Source of the DNA: Mucilaginibacter phenanthrenivorans
GTDB taxonomy: Bacteria; Bacteroidota; Bacteroidia; Sphingobacteriales; Sphingobacteriaceae
Direction: 5' to 3'
Length of the DNA stretch: 64,000 bases
NCBI RefSeq assembly: GCF_024721155.1
Contig: NZ_JAHVAP010000006.1
Coordinates: 429,885-493,884 of the forward strand
In this document: positions 35,343-43,126 of the stretch, in pieces
Layout: the number at the start of each line of letters is the position of its first letter
Numbering within the stretch: position 1 is the stretch's first letter
Position numbers and translations under genes: made by a program
The notes under the pieces: generated by a model
The model's database searches: none
Seen by the model: only the letters and a program-made list of their open reading frames with translations
Told to the model about the DNA's origin: nothing

Positions 35343-36071
35343 ATGGAAAAAGCAGAAATGTACACATGCAATAGTCATGAAATAATTTTAGTCGTATTGT
35401 TGATATTCGTTGGAGGTTTTGCGGGATTTATAAATTCGTTTAGAAACATTGTACCTCATAAAAAATTGTATCAATATGTTTTTTCTGGCATCGGAGCGGC
35501 GACTTTAGTCCCTTTATTTCTAAATATGCTTTCTAGCAATCTTATAAAATATCAATCAAACTATGATAGTATCAACTATTTTGTTTTCGCGGGGTTCTGC
35601 TTTATTGCAGGTTATTTTTCCGATAGGTTTATAGATTCTATAGGCGAAAAGATTTTGAAGGAAATTCAACAAACTAAGAATGATGTAGAAAAAGCGAACA
35701 ATAATATTGATGAAAATGCAAATCTATTAAAAGAAACCTCTCAGATAATCGAAACGTTAATCGAAAATGATTTGGACGAGGATGATAGTGACGCTGAATC
35801 ACGAGCTATTATTTATGACACAGAAGTGTCATCTAACTTGGATAATGATTTAACAATAAAAAGGCAGCATATATTAAATTCTTTTAAAGATACTTACAAA
35901 TTTAGAAGTGTAAACGGGATTGCCAAAGAGTTACTTTATACCCCCGATATAGTCGAGCTTCTTTTAAATGATTTGGAGCAACAAAGGTTAGTTAAGAAGA
36001 TTAATTCTCCAAGCGGCAAAATATTTTGGACTTTGACACGTGTAGGGCACTTGATGATTGATAAGAGCTAA
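35343..36071 (+). CDS. Three-TM, coiled-coil, winged-helix protein (YEATS-associated-helix-like)
   Basis: A 242-residue protein starting one base after the NACHT stop codon. Three membrane segments at about residues 14-33, 45-63 and 79-95; a coiled coil at about 100-143; an acidic linker (NDLDEDDSDAE); and a C-terminal winged-helix-like domain (about 174-238: NGIAKELLYTPDIVELLLNDLEQQ, then LVKKI and IFWTLTRVGHLMI). The membrane part (GIGAATLVPLFLNMLSSNL, FAGFCFIAG) recalls the three-TM proteins associated with YEATS/TIR-type conflict systems; that match is from memory and not tested. Tight coupling with the NACHT gene and equal AT richness indicate a two-gene unit. It could act as membrane effector, signal adaptor or autoregulator. 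Confidence 0.7.
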   Translation: MEKAEMYTCNSHEIILVVLLIFVGGFAGFINSFRNIVPHKKLYQYVFSGIGAATLVPLFLNMLSSNLIKYQSNYDSINYFVFAGFCFIAGYFSDRFIDSIGEKILKEIQQTKNDVEKANNNIDENANLLKETSQIIETLIENDLDEDDSDAESRAIIYDTEVSSNLDNDLTIKRQHILNSFKDTYKFRSVNGIAKELLYTPDIVELLLNDLEQQRLVKKINSPSGKIFWTLTRVGHLMIDKS

Positions 36072-36138
36072 GTTAAAACAACAATGGATATTTAAACTTA
36101 AGCATAAGCAACTTCTGCGGCAAGTAATTCCTAGCAGC

Positions 36139-36262
36139 CTGATGTCTGTCTCCGTAGGTTCTCCCGAAAGGTAACCTGTGCCATGTACTAGGTATGTAGG
36201 CGGTGTAATTATGTCCAACCGTTTTCTGCAAACCATCTCAGGTAGGCCCTACGGAGACAGAA
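36139..36262. repeat. Island-flanking repeat R2
   Basis: Diverged member of the R1/R3 family: TCTGTCTCCGTAGGTTCTCC, GTAACCTGTGCC, then AGGCGGTGTAATTATG. It is closed by the complementary CTACGGAGACAGA, so the whole is a ~120-bp inverted repeat. Just downstream of the winged-helix gene. Confidence 0.75.
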
Positions 36263-36285
36263 TCAGAATCACTGCACCTATCTCA

Positions 36286-36390
36286 CCCCAATATCTCCCT
36301 CACCGCCCCCCCCAATCTCCCCATACTCAAATACAAACCCGCTCTCCAATAACCGCTTTGGCAATACCCACCTGCTTTTAAAGATCAATT
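36286..36390 (-). pseudogene. Duplicated 3' end of the adjacent epimerase gene
   Basis: A 105-bp segment about 97 percent identical to 36527-36630, which encodes the last ~34 residues of the TIGR01777-type epimerase. Differences are one extra C in a C-run, one T/C change and one T/G change. It lies between repeats R2 and R3 and has no start, so it is a remnant. Confidence 0.9.
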
Positions 36391-36392
36391 AT

Positions 36393-36512
36393 GTCTTCGC
36401 AGGTTCTCCTGAAAGGGAACCTGCGCCGCCTGCCAGGTATATAAGCGGCATCACCTCATGATCATAACATTCTACAAACCATCGCAGGATCCTCTGCGAG
36501 AGATCCTGCGGG
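36393..36512. repeat. Island-flanking repeat R3
   Basis: Starts with the same 37 bases as R1 and continues for ~95 bp of similarity, then has an extra half with CGCAGGATCCTCTGCGAG and GATCCTGCGGG palindromes. Ends 9 bp before the stop codon of the epimerase gene. Confidence 0.8.
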
Positions 36513-36520
36513 AACGTGAA

Positions 36521-37441
36521 TCACTTCCCCAATATCTCCCTCACCGCCCCTCCAATCTCCCCATACTCAAATACAAACCCGCTCTCCAATAACCGCTTTG
36601 GCAATACCCACCGGCTTTTAAAGATCAATTCCGTTTCGGTGCGAATCACTACTGCACCCATTTCCAGCAGCCAGGCAGGTGCAGGCAAACCAAATGGCAT
36701 TCCATAAATTTTGCGGATGGTGCGCATCAACACGGAATTTTTTACAGGCACTGGCGCGGTGCAATTAAACACGCCCTTCAATTCCTGGTGATCGATCAGC
36801 CATTCTGTTGTGCGGGCAACATCGTGCTCATGTACCCATGAAACATATTGTTCGCCATCGCCCTGCATGCCGCCCATGCCCAGCTTTACCAGGTTCAGCA
36901 AGCGCGGAAAAACGCTGTCGCTGCGGCCGAGCACAATGCCCATTCTTAATGCCACCTTCCGGGTTTTTGGTGTTTCAAATTTGTTAAAGGCGGCCTCCCA
37001 GCGTCGGCATACATCAACAGAAAAGCCGGTACCGATCTCACCGGTTTCCTCATCCTGCGGACGGTCCTCCGCATGTCGGTAAATGGTTGCTGAGGTAATA
37101 TTGATCCAAAGCTTTGGCGGCTCAAAAAGATCATGGATCACTTCGCCCAATAATTCTGTTGGCTGTAATCTTGAGGCATAGATCTCTGCCTTGTTTTTTT
37201 CGGTATAGCGGCAATTCACATTTTTGCCGCACAGGTTTACCAGCATGTCGGCGTTTACCAGCTCGGCGGTCCATTTGCCGCGGGTTTTGCCGTCCCATGT
37301 TACGGTGCGAATGTTATGCTCCGTTTCTTGTTCACGCCGACTGATGATCACCACCTCTTCGGCTTTATCCTTATAATAATCAGCCAGCACCTTGCCCAGG
37401 TAACCATTACCTCCGGCGAGGACTATCTTTTTGTATTTCAT
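36521..37441 (-). CDS. TIGR01777-type NAD(P)-dependent epimerase/oxidoreductase
   Basis: A 306-residue extended short-chain dehydrogenase of the YfcH/SDR39U1 type. The nucleotide-binding start LAGGNGYLGKVLADYY carries the GxxGxxG motif; MLVNLCGKNVNCRYTEKNK, NITSATIYRHA and LRMGIVLGR are conserved in the family. The C-terminal DUF1731 part begins with FNCTAPVPVKN and includes PAPAWLLEMGAVVIRTETELI. The substrate is unknown. Its last ~34 codons are duplicated at 36286-36390, between repeats. The next gene on the same strand (thiol-disulfide oxidoreductase) ends 40 bp upstream of it in a GATT array. Confidence 0.9.
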   Translation of the reverse strand: MKYKKIVLAGGNGYLGKVLADYYKDKAEEVVIISRREQETEHNIRTVTWDGKTRGKWTAELVNADMLVNLCGKNVNCRYTEKNKAEIYASRLQPTELLGEVIHDLFEPPKLWINITSATIYRHAEDRPQDEETGEIGTGFSVDVCRRWEAAFNKFETPKTRKVALRMGIVLGRSDSVFPRLLNLVKLGMGGMQGDGEQYVSWVHEHDVARTTEWLIDHQELKGVFNCTAPVPVKNSVLMRTIRKIYGMPFGLPAPAWLLEMGAVVIRTETELIFKSRWVLPKRLLESGFVFEYGEIGGAVREILGK

Positions 37442-37442
37442 T

Positions 37443-37490
37443 GTTTGGTTGATTGAGTTGATTAGGTTGGATTGGGTTGATTAAGTTAAG
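37443..37490. repeat. TTGATT/GGTTGA array
   Basis: Short array of TTGATTGAGTTGATTAGG-like units in the 39-bp gap between the epimerase gene and the DCC-domain gene, the same family as at 15299 and 59165. It touches the 3' end of the DCC gene. Confidence 0.65.
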
Positions 37491-38308
37491 AATATTACTG
37501 CCAACAATGCCACCCTGTAAAACGCCCAGCTAATGGTCATCGTCCAGCCCAGTTGCATTAGTTTCGTTCTGCGGATGTGTTCTAAAAACATCAAACCGGC
37601 GGTCGCCATAAAATACACAATAAAAAACAATGGCGGGATCTGAACCAGGTGACTAAATATCAGCATAACCAAAAGCAGCAAGCTGCCGGCAAAGGAAATG
37701 GTCATCATATTGCCAAGGTAATCCCAAAGCTTGTCTTTTGCGAAAGTGCTGATGATGATGCCCTGGAAAATAATCTGTCCGCCGCAAATCATGTATTCGC
37801 GGTAAGCATTTCCCAGCGGCACAGCCGGGCTCAATAAATGTGCATACGCCGTTAAAATATAACCGGTACAAAACCAGGTGAACAGCAAATAAGCCACGCG
37901 GTAATGTTTTTTAAATGTGGGCTGGTAAGCAAAACTGTTACCGGCTTCGTCAGCCGGGATGATCACCCTCCTGTTGTATGAGATAAAAGCGTAAACTTTG
38001 CTCATCAGCCAGGTAAACGGCTTAAAGGCAAACAGCGGCTTAAATACCGGGCAGGCATTACCCAGGATTTTAAAGATACTGGCTATTCCATAGGTTACCT
38101 CTCCCGTTTCCTGGTTAACCAGGGCTATTTCATTCACCGCGCGCTGCCTGTCAATCAGCGGACAAGTACCCATCTCTTCCTGGTAGGGAGCCCTGCCTTC
38201 TTTATCCAGCATCCCGGTATCTACAAATGCTTTGGTATACATTTTACACATGGGGCATTCACCATCAAACAGGATCGTGTGGTTTTCTAATGTTTTCATA
38301 TCTTTCAA
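37481..38308 (-). CDS. DCC1-like (DUF393) thiol-disulfide oxidoreductase with membrane domain
   Basis: A 275-residue protein. The N-terminal DUF393/DCC domain has ILFDGECPMCKMYTKAFV with the name-giving CPMC redox pair, and IASIFKILG. From about residue 130 there are four to five hydrophobic segments (AYLLFTWFCTGYILTAYAHLL, MMTISFAGSLLLLVMLIF and others), so the redox domain is tethered to the membrane. It starts MKDMKTLENHTIL; the second Met is also possible. Function beyond redox chemistry is unknown. Confidence 0.8.
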   Translation of the reverse strand: MKDMKTLENHTILFDGECPMCKMYTKAFVDTGMLDKEGRAPYQEEMGTCPLIDRQRAVNEIALVNQETGEVTYGIASIFKILGNACPVFKPLFAFKPFTWLMSKVYAFISYNRRVIIPADEAGNSFAYQPTFKKHYRVAYLLFTWFCTGYILTAYAHLLSPAVPLGNAYREYMICGGQIIFQGIIISTFAKDKLWDYLGNMMTISFAGSLLLLVMLIFSHLVQIPPLFFIVYFMATAGLMFLEHIRRTKLMQLGWTMTISWAFYRVALLAVIFLT

Positions 38309-38719
38309 TAATTAATGAAATATATCGATAAAAAATATATCAGCGTTTTTGTGGCTGATCTGGCTTCTTCCAGAGACGCAAAGTATTGCGTCTCTACAAT
38401 AACAGAACAAATATAAACAATATTTTAAACTTTCAGTAATTATTGAAAATAAACTAAGATTTATAGGATAAAAAGATTTTAAGATAACGCGGGAGATATT
38501 TGCTGCTATTTTTAAAGATTGCAAGGCTCCTAAAATCCTTACCTTAATGAACTATGATTTACAGGAGAGAAAGATTTTAAGATAACGCGAGGTACTTTGC
38601 AAGGCTCCTAAAATCCTTCTCTCCTATAAATCTTAGTCAAAAAAGGCCCCGCAGCAAAACTGCTGCAGGGCCCGGTCAGTTAACAGTTAATTATTTTTAT
38701 GCTGATATATACAGCGTTT
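38309..38719. repeat. Repeat-filled intergenic region
   Basis: Contains the palindrome AGAGACGCAAAGTATTGCGT (38372-38395; a diverged second copy at 48200-48217), and two direct copies of AAAGATTTTAAGATAACGCG followed by GCAAGGCTCCTAAAATCCTT (38472-38541 and 38570-38617). The operon terminator follows at 38639-38672. No gene seen. Confidence 0.75.
38639..38672 (-). terminator. Rho-independent terminator of the sulfatase operon
   Basis: On the minus strand GGCCCTGCAGCA, loop GTTT, TGCTGCGGGGCC, then TTTTTT. Stem of 12 with one mismatch, 48 bp beyond the stop of the maturase gene. A sibling with the same CCCTGCAG core terminates the GH3 gene at 48292-48325. Confidence 0.85.
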
Positions 38720-39859
38720 TTATAAATCCTTTACACACCTGAAACCCAGGTGCTCCATCCCACTGTCTTCCGTGCTTTTCATCCGTCGCGATACCCTGTA
38801 ACCTGTACAGTAACTCTCATTACACAAAAAAGAACCTCCTCTTATCACGCGTTTTTTTGCATAAGGTTCGTCAGGATCAAAACTATTCGCTGGCCCCTTA
38901 GGATTAACCGCGCCCTTAGTGAGGGTACTGTAATATTTATTGTTGTAGTAATCAGCGCACCACTCCCATACATTTCCCGCCATGTCATATAGTCCATACC
39001 CATTTGCTGCAAATGAGGCAACCGGGGCAAGTCCGTAAAATTTATCCTTTAAGGTATTATTGTCGGGAAAACGCCCCTGCCAGGTATTTGCCTTAACCTT
39101 ACCCTCGTCGACGGGTTCATTACCCCAGGGATAAACTTTATCCTGTAAGCCTCCGCGGGCTGCCCACTCCCACTCTGCCTCTGTAGGCAGGCGCTTACCC
39201 GCCCATTTGCTGTACGCAGCGGCATCATCCCATGAAACGTGTACGACCGGGTAATTTCCCTTCCCTTTAATACTGCTGCCGGGGCCATGCGGATGTTTCC
39301 AGTCGGCCCCTTTTTTCCACGACCACCACTGGCTGTAATCATTTAGCGCCACCGCATGGTTCGGGGGTGTAAACACCAGCGAGGCGGCTACCAGCACACT
39401 GTCATCGGGTTTGGGCGTTCCCGGCGGCAGTTGCTTTTTCATCTCGTTCCAGTCGGGTTTCCGTTCTGCCGTTGTAACGTACCCGGTAGCTTTTACAAAG
39501 CTGCTGAATTGCGCATTTGTCACCTCTGTTGCGTCCATCCAAAAGGCCTTTACTGTTACCTTATGCCGGGGATATTCATCTTCTTCGGCCTGGCTGTTAT
39601 TACCGCCCATTACAAATGCACCGGGTTTTATTAAAACCATACCCGGATGCAATTTATCAATACCACTTGCTGCTATAGTTGGCTGCACATTGGCCTTAAC
39701 AAAGGCAAAGCGGGCCGGGATATTTGATTCACAGCAAATTCTTCTTTTACTGCCAATAGCATTTGGCTGTTTAGGATAAGTCGTGGTAACAGGAACCGGT
39801 TTTTGCTTACACGCAAAGCAAAAACCGGTTAATAAAACTATTAGTTTCAATGGTCGCAT
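38720..39859 (-). CDS. Formylglycine-generating enzyme (sulfatase maturase), lipoprotein
   Basis: About 379 residues from the preferred Met at 39859 (the frame opens at 39871). The start MRPLKLIVLLTGFCFACKQ is a lipoprotein signal with the lipobox FACK. The FGE-sulfatase domain covers about 75-380: MVLIKPGAFVMGG, WMDATEVTNAQFSSFV, VSWDDAAAYSKWAGKRLPTEAEWEWAARGG and GNVWEWCADYY. RGGSFLCNESYC holds the two copper-binding cysteines (350 and 355 in the longer frame) in the same Cx4C spacing as human FGE, so it should be an active aerobic maturase. It lies 11 bp downstream of the sulfatase gene it presumably serves. Confidence 0.9.
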   Translation of the reverse strand: MRPLKLIVLLTGFCFACKQKPVPVTTTYPKQPNAIGSKRRICCESNIPARFAFVKANVQPTIAASGIDKLHPGMVLIKPGAFVMGGNNSQAEEDEYPRHKVTVKAFWMDATEVTNAQFSSFVKATGYVTTAERKPDWNEMKKQLPPGTPKPDDSVLVAASLVFTPPNHAVALNDYSQWWSWKKGADWKHPHGPGSSIKGKGNYPVVHVSWDDAAAYSKWAGKRLPTEAEWEWAARGGLQDKVYPWGNEPVDEGKVKANTWQGRFPDNNTLKDKFYGLAPVASFAANGYGLYDMAGNVWEWCADYYNNKYYSTLTKGAVNPKGPANSFDPDEPYAKKRVIRGGSFLCNESYCTGYRVSRRMKSTEDSGMEHLGFRCVKDL

Positions 39860-39881
39860 CCTGATCAACAATTAATTGCCA

Positions 39882-41750
39882 TTATTTACTGGGATCAACC
39901 GGCGGCTTATCCGTTTTATGGATTCGCCCTTTAATTACATCCTCCCAATCAATAAACGGATAAATGTTATTCTTTTTGGCCTGGTCGTCATACAGCGCCA
40001 CTAACTCCTTCAATTTATCCGGGTATTTTGCAGCGAGGTTGATCCGCTCGTTAAAGTCGGTTTTAAGGTCGTACAACTCCCATACATCCGAGTCAAAGTT
40101 TGTTGCTCCGGGTGCTTTGTCCAGATGTGGTTTGGTAAGATCAGTAAAATCAGGGTGATGATAAACTTCCGCCTTCCAGCCATCCTTATAAATTGAGCGG
40201 GAACCAAAAATATAATAGTACTGCAACAGGTGCTTTGATGGAGCCGACGCGTTTTCAAACGAATAAACCAGCGAAGTTCCCTGCAATGTATCCTGTTTAA
40301 TGCCCCTGATATACTCCGGCGCCTTTATGCCCAGGTACTCCAGTGTGGTGGGCAAAATGTCATTTACATGCCCATACTGCGTACGGATGCTGCCTCCGTC
40401 CTTTATCCCTTTCGGATAATAAACAATAAGCGGGTTACGGGTACCACCCTCGGCATTGGCGTCCTGCTTCCAGTATTTAAACGGTGTATTTGCAGCCTGT
40501 GCCCATCCCAACGGATAATTGGTTTGCGTACCTTCAGGGGTTCCTATTTCACCTATTTTATCCAGGTTGTGTTGTATATTTTCCTGTTCGTTTACCTGTA
40601 ATCGCGAAGCACGGTCAATATCGCCATTTAACGTACCTTCTTTACTTGCGCCATTATCGCCTATGATTACAAATATTAAGGTATTGTCAAGCTGCTTGCT
40701 GGTTTTCAGATAGGTAATCAGCTTGCCTACTTCGTTATCCGCATAGGTTAAATAGCCGGCATACACCTCCATAAAACGCGCATACAACTTTTTCTCATCA
40801 GCCGAAAGCGATTTCCAGGCTTTAATGTTTGGGTTACGCTCCGGCAATACCGCATTTGCAGGTATTATTCCCAGCTTTTTCTGCCTGGCAAAAACTGTTT
40901 CCCTGAACACATCCCATCCCTCGTCAAACTTTCCTTTATAAAGGTCGCTCCACTCCTTTGCTACCTGGTGCGGGGCGTGTGTTGCGCCCGGCGCATAATA
41001 AAGAAAGAACGGTTTATCGGGCGCTACTTTTTGCTGCCTGCTAAGGTAACTGATCGCCTTGTCAGTGATCTGCTCATTCAGGTTCCTGCCATCTGTTGGT
41101 ACATGTGCATTATCCTCAACCAGGTCTGGTTTGTACTGGTCAGTTTGTGAGCCTAAAAATCCAAAAAAGTGATCAAAGCCCTTACCGGATGGCCAGCGGT
41201 CAAACGGACCGGCGTCTGTAGCATCCTCATCAGGCGTTAAGCCATACTTACCCACAGCAAAGGTATTGTACCCGTTCTCGCGCAGGATCTCGGCAATGGT
41301 GCCTTTGTCCGACGGGATACGACCATCGTAACCCGGAAAGCCTGCCGACAATGCAGTGTGCGCAAATCCGCCCATATGCACGTAATGATGGTTACGCCCG
41401 GTTAACAGCGCCGACCGGGTTGGCGCACAGATCCCCGCCGTGTGAAAGTTGGTATACCTGAGCCCCTTGCCGGCCAGCGAGTCAAAATTGGGCGTGCTGA
41501 TAACGCCACCAAAAGTTGAGCTTGCGCCGTAGCCCACATCGTCCAGCAAGATCCACACCACATTCGGCGCACCTTTGGGCGCCTTAATGTTAGTGTTCCA
41601 TGATTCCTTTGAATCTGCAAGGGTTTTACCAACTGTACCCTTAAATGGCTGTTGCTGCTGGGTAAAGTTTTGTGCCGATGCATAATCAACCATCAATAAG
41701 CCAGCTAATAAATAGCTGAGCTTACTGATGGTTTTTACTGATATTTTCAT
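39882..41750 (-). CDS. Arylsulfatase (type I, formylglycine-dependent)
   Basis: A 622-residue secreted sulfatase with a signal peptide (LSYLLAGLLMVDYASAQ). APNVVWILLDDVGYG has the metal-binding Asp pair; the modified residue is Cys108 in GICAPTRSALLTGRN (CxPxR); YFIIG-type metal loop VIIGDNGAS and KPFFLYYAPGATHAPHQ follow. The C-terminal sub-domain has WELYDLKTDFNERINLA. Length and layout match broad arylsulfatases of the SUMF/AtsA type rather than polysaccharide exo-sulfatases, but the substrate is not determinable. Preceded by the hydroxylase gene and followed by the maturase in one operon. Confidence 0.93.
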   Translation of the reverse strand: MKISVKTISKLSYLLAGLLMVDYASAQNFTQQQQPFKGTVGKTLADSKESWNTNIKAPKGAPNVVWILLDDVGYGASSTFGGVISTPNFDSLAGKGLRYTNFHTAGICAPTRSALLTGRNHHYVHMGGFAHTALSAGFPGYDGRIPSDKGTIAEILRENGYNTFAVGKYGLTPDEDATDAGPFDRWPSGKGFDHFFGFLGSQTDQYKPDLVEDNAHVPTDGRNLNEQITDKAISYLSRQQKVAPDKPFFLYYAPGATHAPHQVAKEWSDLYKGKFDEGWDVFRETVFARQKKLGIIPANAVLPERNPNIKAWKSLSADEKKLYARFMEVYAGYLTYADNEVGKLITYLKTSKQLDNTLIFVIIGDNGASKEGTLNGDIDRASRLQVNEQENIQHNLDKIGEIGTPEGTQTNYPLGWAQAANTPFKYWKQDANAEGGTRNPLIVYYPKGIKDGGSIRTQYGHVNDILPTTLEYLGIKAPEYIRGIKQDTLQGTSLVYSFENASAPSKHLLQYYYIFGSRSIYKDGWKAEVYHHPDFTDLTKPHLDKAPGATNFDSDVWELYDLKTDFNERINLAAKYPDKLKELVALYDDQAKKNNIYPFIDWEDVIKGRIHKTDKPPVDPSK

Positions 41751-41771
41751 TTTTTTATGGTTGATAGAGGT

Positions 41772-42740
41772 TTAATTTTGATAAACAGCCGCCAGTTCGT
41801 TTGTTAAACCGGGCTGCACTATCCTTTTATTGTTTTCGTTCGGCTCCGCTGCCGATTTATTAAAATCGTCTAAACGCACCACCGGCCCATTGGCTGCCAG
41901 CTCACTGCCCTCCACCTTCGATTTAAATATCGGCCACAATAATTGCGCATACCATTGGTCGCCTTCGTAATGCGAGATCCCGTATGCTTTAGGGTATTGA
42001 CGGGAGATCAAAGCCGTACCGAAAATAATATCCCACAAAAAGAACATATTGCCAAAGTTGCCTTTGTAATGCCCAACGCCATCATCAGTAGTAGCGGCGT
42101 GGTGCGCATGGTGTGTTGCCGGGGTTGATATGGTACGTTCCAGCACCCAGGCTAAGGGATGAAGCACTTTATATTTATAAAAAGGCTTATCCCACGGGAT
42201 GCTTGAATGCGCAAGCGTAGTAATGGTTCCTTTTATGCCGCGCACAATAATGGCCGGGATACCTAAGCCCATGTAAACCAGGGCTGCGGTCAAATAGGTC
42301 TGTGAAAAGAAAAGCGTGTAGATAGCATTTTGCCTGCTCGCCATTGCCATCCCCATGTACGAGGCCGAATGGTGTGTACGGTGAAAGCGCCATAGCCACG
42401 GAATTTCATGGTGTAGCCTGTGGTACCAGTATTGTGTAAGGTCATCTGCTACAGCAATAATTATCAGGCCCCAAAAGAGCGGAACCCAGCCAAATTCATT
42501 TTTAAATGCCGGAAGCGCCAATGGCAAAAGCTTAAGTGAATAGTATGCTACTGCAGGCCTTATAATCAACCGCGGAAGCGTAAAGCAGGCGATATCAACA
42601 AACTTTTCATTTTTAGGCCATTTCCTTTTATACAGCCCGAATGAAAATTCGAGTACGCCGATAAAAAATACTAAAAATGGGAAACCGTAGCTGTCCAGGT
42701 TTGCCACTATCTTTTTTACAAATTCAATCGCTGTTTCCAT
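41772..42740 (-). CDS. Sterol desaturase / fatty-acid hydroxylase family protein
   Basis: A 322-residue membrane di-iron enzyme. About four TM segments (16-32, 58-75, 82-110, 150-175). Histidine clusters WYHRLHHE, WRFHRTHHS and THHAHHA provide the eight-His di-iron site. Family members hydroxylate or desaturate lipids (sterols, fatty acids, alkylglycerols). Its place between small membrane proteins and an arylsulfatase is unusual and could mean a sulfated lipid or sterol-like substrate. The start overlaps the end of the preceding small gene by 17 bp, implying coupling. Confidence 0.9.
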   Translation of the reverse strand: METAIEFVKKIVANLDSYGFPFLVFFIGVLEFSFGLYKRKWPKNEKFVDIACFTLPRLIIRPAVAYYSLKLLPLALPAFKNEFGWVPLFWGLIIIAVADDLTQYWYHRLHHEIPWLWRFHRTHHSASYMGMAMASRQNAIYTLFFSQTYLTAALVYMGLGIPAIIVRGIKGTITTLAHSSIPWDKPFYKYKVLHPLAWVLERTISTPATHHAHHAATTDDGVGHYKGNFGNMFFLWDIIFGTALISRQYPKAYGISHYEGDQWYAQLLWPIFKSKVEGSELAANGPVVRLDDFNKSAAEPNENNKRIVQPGLTNELAAVYQN

Positions 42741-42924
42741 TGTTGCTTGAGTTTTTAGAGTTTACTGATTTAGTTGCTTCGTTTTTATGCTGTTTTTTAT
42801 TCCATGGCCTTTGTCCGGTTATGGAAAAGGTGATGAACATAAGTGCTATAGGCAGCACGTAAATGAATAAGCTCAGGAACGCGTTCCTGACTATTCGTTG
42901 TTTGGTGGCTTCTTCTATCTTCAT
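42724..42924 (-). CDS. Small single-TM protein of the sulfatase operon
   Basis: A 66-residue protein with a basic N-terminus, one membrane segment (about 17-37, LSLFIYVLPIALMFITFSITG) and a polar Lys/Asn/Ser-rich tail. Its ATG overlaps the stop of the previous tiny gene (ATGA), and its 3' end overlaps the hydroxylase start by 17 bp. This nested overlap supports it as a real coding gene. No family recognised. Confidence 0.65.
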   Translation of the reverse strand: MKIEEATKQRIVRNAFLSLFIYVLPIALMFITFSITGQRPWNKKQHKNEATKSVNSKNSSNNGNSD

Positions 42925-43094
42925 AGTTTATTGGTTTTAATTTGTTTAGCAATGGGTTGTTTAGCTGTTTCATTGTCGGATAATAGTTTTCTTGTGAGCC
43001 ATAATCCGCCGAAAATGATGATGAAGGGTACCAGTGTGACGATAATGCCAACCAGTATTTTCTTCCCTAAAATTGTTACATCTGATACTGTCAT
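42921..43094 (-). CDS. Tiny single-TM protein of the sulfatase operon
   Basis: A 57-residue protein beginning MTVSDVTILGKKILVG, with one membrane segment (about 14-34, rich in Ile/Val/Leu/Gly) followed by WLTRKLLSDNE and a Lys/Gln-rich tail. It starts 32 bp after the SusD stop and ends in an ATGA overlap with the next small gene. Similar layout to that gene (basic start, TM, polar tail) suggests a pair. Function unknown; could be subunits or anchors for the hydroxylase. Confidence 0.6.
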   Translation of the reverse strand: MTVSDVTILGKKILVGIIVTLVPFIIIFGGLWLTRKLLSDNETAKQPIAKQIKTNKL

Positions 43095-43126
43095 ACGCTT
43101 TGGTTTTTTATTGATGATTAATTGAT

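Noticed and set aside
33617..36071. Restriction-modification or toxin-antitoxin identity for the two-gene island
   Set aside because: No methylase, nuclease or small toxin motifs; the NACHT motifs and TM/wHTH layout do not fit either class.
36178..36707. Frames across the R2/R3 region
   Set aside because: They are antisense to the epimerase gene end or its duplicate and cross repeats.
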